Part shown: positions 59,904-64,000 of the stretch, piece after piece | Layout of the letters: each line of letters opens with the position of its first letter | Numbering within the stretch: the first letter of the stretch is position 1 | Origin: Pseudomonas synxantha BG33R | GTDB lineage: Bacteria; Pseudomonadota; Gammaproteobacteria; Pseudomonadales; Pseudomonadaceae | Length of the DNA: 64,000 nt | Direction: 5' to 3' | Assembly: GCF_000263715.2 (NCBI RefSeq) | Contig: NZ_CM001514.1 | Span: 1,908,936 to 1,972,935 of the forward strand | Program-made: the position numbers and the translations under genes | The notes under the pieces: generated by a model | Told to the model about the DNA's origin: nothing | The model's database searches: none | The model's input: only the letters and a program-made list of their open reading frames with translations

Positions 59904-61037
59904 ATGAAAGCCCGCTGGGATATTTTTTGCAGCGTCGTCGACAACTACGGCGACATCGGCGTGACCTGGCGCCTGGCCCGACAGTTGGTGGCGGAGCATG
60001 GTTGTGAGGTGCGCTTGTGGGTCGATGACCTGCGGGCGTTCGAGCGCATGTGCCCGCACATTGATGTGCAGATGGACCAGCAATGGCAAGAGGGCGTAGA
60101 GGTGCGGCACTGGCCGGCCGAATGGCCGGGCGCGCAGTCGGCCGATGTGGTGATTGCTGCATTCGCCTGCCAGCTGCCGCCGCACTACATGGAGCGCATG
60201 GCCGAGCGTGAGCTTCCGCCGTTGTGGATGAACCTGGATTACCTCAGCGCAGAAGACTGGGTGGTGGGTTGTCATCGCCTGCCTTCGGTGAAGTTCAAGG
60301 GGGTGCAGAAGTACTTTTTCTTCCCCGGCTTTCGTCCTGGTACCGGTGGTTTGCTGCGTGAAGCCGGGTTGGTGGAGCGACGCCAGGCTTTTCAGCAGGA
60401 TGACGTTGCGCAACGACAATTCCTGCAGAGCCTGGGCGTGTCTCCTGCGGGCGGGGCACGATTGATCTCATTGTTTGCCTATGAGAATCCTGGGCTGGCC
60501 GGTTGGCTGGACGTGCTCGCCAAGGATGGGCGTGCGACTCACTTGCTGGTGCCGGAAGGGCGAATTCTGGGGGATGTGCAACGCTGGTTGGGCGTGACCA
60601 GCCTGTCGGCGGGAGACATCCAGGTACGCGGGGCGCTGACGGTGCAGGTCATTGCATTCATGCGCCAGGAGCAATATGACCATTTGCTGTGGTGTTGCGA
60701 GTTCAACGCCGTGCGCGGTGAGGATTCCTTCGTGCGCGCCCAATGGGCGGGGAGGCCGTTGCTGTGGCATATCTACCGCCAGGATGAAGACATCCACCTG
60801 GACAAACTGGATGCCTTCCTTGAGTTGTACACCGCTGCACTCTCGCCTGCCGCCAAAGCGGCTGTCTTTGCGCTTTGGCAAGCCTGGAACGCTGATGGCG
60901 ACATGGCACAGTCCTGGAAAATGCTGCTGGAACACTGGCCCGAGGTGAATGAGCACGCGCAGAACTGGTGTCTGGAACAAGGCTTGCAGGCCGATCTTGC
61001 GACGGCGCTGGTACAGTTTTATGAAAGTTGGATATGA
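59904..61037 (+). CDS. earP: EF-P arginine rhamnosyltransferase EarP
   Basis: A 377-residue GT-B glycosyltransferase (GT104) that transfers rhamnose from dTDP-L-rhamnose to Arg32 of EF-P. The N-terminal SVVDNYGDIGVTWRLARQL holds the conserved Asp residues known to be needed for activity, and CEFNAVRGEDSFVRAQWAGRPLLWHIYRQ the conserved donor site. The ATG at 59904 follows GGAGCCCGG; the frame extends to 59799. It is 49 bp before efp and probably co-transcribed with it. Confidence 0.95.
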   Translation: MKARWDIFCSVVDNYGDIGVTWRLARQLVAEHGCEVRLWVDDLRAFERMCPHIDVQMDQQWQEGVEVRHWPAEWPGAQSADVVIAAFACQLPPHYMERMAERELPPLWMNLDYLSAEDWVVGCHRLPSVKFKGVQKYFFFPGFRPGTGGLLREAGLVERRQAFQQDDVAQRQFLQSLGVSPAGGARLISLFAYENPGLAGWLDVLAKDGRATHLLVPEGRILGDVQRWLGVTSLSAGDIQVRGALTVQVIAFMRQEQYDHLLWCCEFNAVRGEDSFVRAQWAGRPLLWHIYRQDEDIHLDKLDAFLELYTAALSPAAKAAVFALWQAWNADGDMAQSWKMLLEHWPEVNEHAQNWCLEQGLQADLATALVQFYESWI

Positions 61038-61086
61038 TACGCCACCTTGATTTTTGTAAATCCCATCCAAATTTCGGATATATGCA

Positions 61087-61659
61087 ATGAAAACTGGTAA
61101 AGAACTGAAACCCGGTACAGTGATCCGTCTCGAAAACGACCCTTGGCTGGTTCAGAAAGCTGAGTTCACCAAGTCTGGTCGTAACAGCGCAATCATGAAG
61201 ACCAAGCTGAAGAACCTGCTGACCGGTTACAAGACCGAGATCGTCTACAGCGCTGACGACAAACTGGACGACGTGATCCTCGACCGCAAGGAAGCGACCC
61301 TGTCCTTCATCAGCGGCGACACCTACACGTTCATGGACACCACCGACTACACCATGTACGAGCTGAACGCTGAAGATATCGAAGCCGTTCTGCCGTTCAT
61401 CGAAGAAGGCATGGAAGACGTCTGCGAAGCGATTTTCTTCGAAGAGCGCCTGGTGTCCGTAGAGCTGCCGACTACCATCGTGCGTAAGGTTGCCTACACC
61501 GAAGGTTCCGCTCGCGGCGACACTTCGGGCAAGGTGATGAAGCCTGCCAAGCTGAGCAACGGTACCGAACTGCAAGTGGCCGATTTCATCGAAATCGACG
61601 ACCTGATCGAGATCGACACCCGCGAAGGTGGTTCGTACAAAGGTCGCGCCAAGAAGTAA
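61087..61659 (+). CDS. efp: elongation factor P
   Basis: A 190-residue translation factor that rescues ribosomes stalled at polyproline. It has the three beta-barrel domains; the modification loop is [11 protein letters not shown] with Arg at position 32 rather than Lys, the form modified by EarP, encoded just upstream. No epmA/epmB type is needed. The terminator follows 20 bp later. Confidence 0.97.
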   Translation: MKTGKELKPGTVIRLENDPWLVQKAEFTKSGRNSAIMKTKLKNLLTGYKTEIVYSADDKLDDVILDRKEATLSFISGDTYTFMDTTDYTMYELNAEDIEAVLPFIEEGMEDVCEAIFFEERLVSVELPTTIVRKVAYTEGSARGDTSGKVMKPAKLSNGTELQVADFIEIDDLIEIDTREGGSYKGRAKK

Positions 61660-61679
61660 TTCTGGCCCCGCCGGTACGC

Positions 61680-61709
61680 AAAAAGCCCGACCTGGTGTCG
61701 GGCTTTTTT
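61680..61709 (+). terminator. Rho-independent terminator of efp
   Basis: AAAAAGCCCGAC pairs with GTCGGGCTTTTTT around CTGGT; T-tract follows. It also stands 15 bp from the convergent ohr stop and may serve both. Confidence 0.92.
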
Positions 61710-61724
61710 GTGGGCGTCTGTTTA

Positions 61725-62144
61725 TCAGACTGTTACATGCAAGCGCACATCCACGTTGCCACGGGTGGCGTTGGAATAAGGGCATACCTGGTGGGCGGCG
61801 TCGACCAGGCTTTGCGCATCCTCCTGGGCCAGGCCCGGCAGGCTGACGTGCAGGTCGATGTCCAGGCCGAAACCGCCGGGGATCTGACCGATGCCAACGT
61901 GGGCGGTGATAGAGGCGTCATCCGGGATTTTGCGTTTGGTCTGGCTGGCGACAAATTTCAGCGCCCCGATGAAGCAAGCGGAGTAGCCCGCGGCGAACAG
62001 TTGCTCCGGGTTGGTAGCCTGGCCACCAGCACCGCCCAATTCCTTGGGGGTGGAGAGTTTGACGTCGAGGATGTTGTCGCTGGAAACAGCGCGACCATCA
62101 CGGCCGCCAGTGGCGGTGGCTACTGCGGTATAGAGCGTTTGCAT
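61725..62144 (-). CDS. ohr: organic hydroperoxide resistance protein Ohr
   Basis: A 139-residue OsmC-family thiol peroxidase that reduces organic hydroperoxides, recycled by lipoyl proteins. The peroxidatic Cys is in [14 protein letters not shown] (about residue 58), the resolving Cys in [12 protein letters not shown] (about residue 122), and the Arg in the GGRDGRAVS region is near 18. The ohrR regulator is upstream on the same strand, with operator-like repeats between them. Confidence 0.95.
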   Translation of the reverse strand: MQTLYTAVATATGGRDGRAVSSDNILDVKLSTPKELGGAGGQATNPEQLFAAGYSACFIGALKFVASQTKRKIPDDASITAHVGIGQIPGGFGLDIDLHVSLPGLAQEDAQSLVDAAHQVCPYSNATRGNVDVRLHVTV

Positions 62145-62165
62145 GGGGCGTTCCTCTTTGGTTGG

Positions 62166-62250
62166 TAGCGCTAAATGTTTGCGCGCTAATTAGTTGGCAG
62201 GGCCAATGTATAGCGCTAATGTTTTGCGCGCAAGCTAAATGTTTTTGACT
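62166..62250 (-). promoter_or_regulatory. iterated repeats, candidate OhrR operators
   Basis: Three related units lie in the ohr upstream region: TAGCGCTAAATGTTT at 62166, TAGCGCTAATGTTTT at 62211 and AAGCTAAATGTTTTT at 62232. The first two are each followed by GCGCGC and form imperfect dyads. They are 21-85 bases upstream of the ohr ATG, where OhrR would act. The known OhrR sites I recall are AT-rich dyads of this size; a match is inferred. Confidence 0.5.
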
Positions 62251-62258
62251 GGCTGAAA

Positions 62259-62297
62259 TTTAATGTGGGAGGGGCGCACCGCCCTTCCCACATTAAA
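62259..62297 (-). terminator. hairpin between ohrR and ohr
   Basis: TTTAATGTGGGA pairs with TCCCACATTAAA, with GGGGCG/CGCCCT above it, giving an 18-bp stem with a CAC loop 15 bases after the ohrR stop. It should end ohrR messages, leaving ohr under its own promoter. The GTGGGA core resembles a degenerate REP. Confidence 0.7.
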
Positions 62298-62312
62298 GTG
62301 ATTTGCTGTTTT

Positions 62313-62765
62313 CTAAATAGCGCTTTGCAGATTGCCGCGCAACGCGATCAGGTCGGCTTGCAGCTTGCGCAATTGCGCAAGCTGCATCCCGCTGGCGCCC
62401 AGGATGCATTGGGGCACATCCTTGGCCTTGCCCTGCAAGGCACGCCCGGCGTCGGTCAGCTCTACCACCACCACCCGCTCATCTTCGCGGCTACGGGTGC
62501 GGCTAAGCAGGCCCTCGGCTTCCAGGCGTTTGAGTAATGGCGTGAGTGAACCGGGGTCCGTCAGCAGGCGGCTGCTGATTTCGCTGACGGTCAAACCATC
62601 CTCTTCCCACAGCACCATCATGGCCAAGTACTGCGGGTAGGTCAGGCCGAGCGCCTGGAGCAAGGGTTTGTACACCTTTGTCATCAGCAACGAGGTGGAA
62701 TGCAAGGCGAAGCACAGCTGATTGTCCAGCAGCAGCGATTGGCAGGGATCAGGGTTTTTACTCAT
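62313..62765 (-). CDS. ohrR: MarR-family peroxide sensor OhrR
   Basis: A 150-residue regulator of the MarR family. The reactive Cys is in LDNQLCFALHSTS (about residue 18), the position used by OhrR to sense organic hydroperoxide; Tyr residues in VYKPLL and LTYPQYLAMM fit the oxidised-Cys contacts. The winged helix has LTVSEISSRLLTDPGSLTPLLKRLEAEGLLSR and DERVVVVELT. The ATG at 62765 is used (frame to 62879). It should repress ohr until oxidised. Confidence 0.93.
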   Translation of the reverse strand: MSKNPDPCQSLLLDNQLCFALHSTSLLMTKVYKPLLQALGLTYPQYLAMMVLWEEDGLTVSEISSRLLTDPGSLTPLLKRLEAEGLLSRTRSREDERVVVVELTDAGRALQGKAKDVPQCILGASGMQLAQLRKLQADLIALRGNLQSAI

Positions 62766-62845
62766 TGGGGTGCCTCGTAAAAGCGTGTCTGCGCTGGAAT
62801 CTAGCGGGCAAATCTTTAATGCGCCAGGTAATTTTGCCAGGCGGG

Positions 62846-63796
62846 TCAGATCAGGCCGCTTTGCAAGGCCAAATCCCAAGGCGGCACTGGGCTGAAGCGC
62901 GACTTGAGGTATTCAAGGAGTAATCGGCTACGGGCGTTGGGTTGTTGTTCCAGGCGCAGCGCATAAATGCCGGCGGTCTCCGGGCTGGGCAGGCCGTTTT
63001 CACAAAACAGCGGCAGCAGCTCACCGCGTACCAGGTATTCACTGGCAAGCCAGGTAGGCAAATGCGCGATGCCCAGCCCCGCCAGCGCACCGCTGAGCAG
63101 GGCCTCAGCGTTGTTGGCGCTCAGGCGGATACGCCGCGGACGATAAGTGGTGCGACGCCCGTCATGCTCAAAGCGCCAGGCAAACATTGGCGCCAGGCCA
63201 TCCCAGTCAAGGCCGTCATGCTCGCTCAGTTCTCGAGGATGGGTCGGTGTGCCGCGGCTCTTCAAGTAGGCCGGGCTGGCACAGGCGATACGCACGATGC
63301 TCGCCAGCGGGGTAGCGATCAACCGCGTGTCTACGATATGCCCGGCACGCAGCACCAGGTCGACCTTGCCCAGATGTGCGCCCTGCATATCGACAAAGCT
63401 GTCGATCAGGTGCAGATGCACGTCCAGGCCCGGGTACACGTTCAAAAAATCCGCAATCACCGGTGCCAGGTGCCGTCGACCGAATGCCGCAGGTGCATCC
63501 ACCCGGATCAAGCCTTCCGGCGCGTGGCTCAGGGACACTGCTTCCGCCCGGGCCAGTTGCAACTCACTGACGATCCGCCGGGCCCGTTCGGCAAAGGCCA
63601 AACCCGCCGGTGTCGGCAGCACCGCATGGGTGCTGCGCTGGAACAGCTGGCTGCCCACTGAGCTTTCCAGGCTGTCGATACGCCTAGCCACCGCGGAGGG
63701 CGTCAGCGGATGGCGCCGTGCGGCGGCGGAAAAGCTGCCGGTTTCCAATACGTCCAGAAACAGGCCCAGTTGTTCGGTGAGGGTATTGGGGTTCAT
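62846..63796 (-). CDS. LysR-family transcriptional regulator
   Basis: A 316-residue LysR regulator: helix-turn-helix in QLGLFLDVLETGSFSAAARRHPLTPSAVARRIDSLES and an effector domain (about 90-300) with IRVDAPAAFGRRHLAPVIADF of the CrgA/DhcR-like group. It diverges from a TauE/SafE permease gene and may control it. The co-inducer is unknown. Confidence 0.9.
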   Translation of the reverse strand: MNPNTLTEQLGLFLDVLETGSFSAAARRHPLTPSAVARRIDSLESSVGSQLFQRSTHAVLPTPAGLAFAERARRIVSELQLARAEAVSLSHAPEGLIRVDAPAAFGRRHLAPVIADFLNVYPGLDVHLHLIDSFVDMQGAHLGKVDLVLRAGHIVDTRLIATPLASIVRIACASPAYLKSRGTPTHPRELSEHDGLDWDGLAPMFAWRFEHDGRRTTYRPRRIRLSANNAEALLSGALAGLGIAHLPTWLASEYLVRGELLPLFCENGLPSPETAGIYALRLEQQPNARSRLLLEYLKSRFSPVPPWDLALQSGLI

Positions 63797-63902
63797 TGGC
63801 TAGCGCTTGTGCGAGATGGGCATAGCCATTGTGCGTTGCTGTGCGTTTCCGCGCTAGAGCCGACTGCGTAGCATGCAAGACTTGGGATGACGGAGTAGCG
63901 CG

Positions 63903-64000
63903 GTGTTGGATTTAGTGATGTACCTGATATTGGGCGCGGCCCTGGGCACGGTGGGTGGGCTGTTTGGCATTGGCGGCGGGCTGATTGCTATCCCGGTGCT
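63903..64000 (+). CDS. TauE/SafE-family sulfite exporter-like permease (partial)
   Basis: The first 32 codons of a gene cut by the window edge. From GTG 63903 the product begins MLDLVMYLILGAALGTVGGLFGIGGGLIAIPVL; the GGLFGIGGGLI motif is the diagnostic first repeat of TauE/SafE permeases. The GTG is preceded by GGAGTAGC. It is divergent from the LysR gene; substrate (sulfonate, sulfite or organic acid) unknown. Confidence 0.75.
   Translation, partial: MLDLVMYLILGAALGTVGGLFGIGGGLIAIPV

Overview
The window looks like a chromosomal segment of a fluorescent Pseudomonas (P. fluorescens group). Support: the gene neighbourhoods (ihfB-wzz ... wbpL-wbpM-comEA, cysB, earP-efp, ohrR-ohr, the small OprI-type lipoprotein), GC-rich coding bias, an arginine at position 32 of EF-P together with an EarP rhamnosyltransferase, and REP-type palindromes (core GGGAGCCGGGCTTGCCCGC) typical of this group. 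Species assignment is inference.

Layout. (1) 88-1055: small lipoprotein, ihfB and a LapA-like membrane protein. (2) 1391-14202: an O-antigen/polysaccharide cluster in clearly more AT-rich DNA: wzz, wzy-like polymerase, wzx-like flippase, GT2, two GT4s with a possible 47-aa small ORF between them, a WbpV/WbpK-like reductase, wbpL, wbpM and an acyltransferase, with two stretches of possible gene debris. WbpM plus the reductase should make the sugar nucleotide that WbpL loads on undecaprenyl phosphate; the GTs extend it, Wzx flips, Wzy polymerises, Wzz sets length. comEA closes the locus. (3) 15028-18186: GntR regulator with a perfect palindromic operator candidate, DUF1989 protein, DUF2897 protein, ethanolamine-type permease. 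(4) 18356-26632: kdpFABC-kdpDE, preceded by an 11-bp-phased array of TTTAC/TAAAC units (candidate KdpE sites) and punctuated by three REP pairs, one a perfect 74-bp palindrome between kdpC and kdpD. (5) 26653-30236: patatin phospholipase, lipoprotein, CHAD protein, thioesterase, Mpo1/DUF962-like protein.

(6) 30353-36215: an Rhs polymorphic-toxin island on the minus strand: a 1571-codon Rhs protein with an HNH/Endo VII-type nuclease tip, a coupled Imm50-like immunity gene, then a displaced toxin tip (type-47-like) with its own putative immunity gene. This AT-rich tail shows the classic signature of tip exchange. (7) 36414-46211: chemoreceptor, tatD, MltF-like transglycosylase, DoxX protein, a small protein behind a structured 5' leader, and an unusual three-gene GldG-type ABC system whose ATPase has a degenerate signature and H-loop. 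(8) 46324-52393: greB, ybbAP ABC system divergent from tesA, L,D-transpeptidase, OprI. (9) 53007-64000: GNAT protein, DAHP synthase, PilZ protein, thioredoxin-like protein, ketopantoate reductase, 5'-nucleotidase, Usp, cysB, a stand-alone GreA/B-like factor, earP-efp, ohr/ohrR, a LysR regulator and the start of a TauE/SafE permease cut by the window edge.

The most promising material for something undescribed is the Rhs tail with its stacked immunity genes, the 41090-41254 leader with mutually exclusive stems, the GldG-like trio, and the phased operator array of kdp. No tRNA, rRNA, CRISPR or intact insertion sequence was seen.
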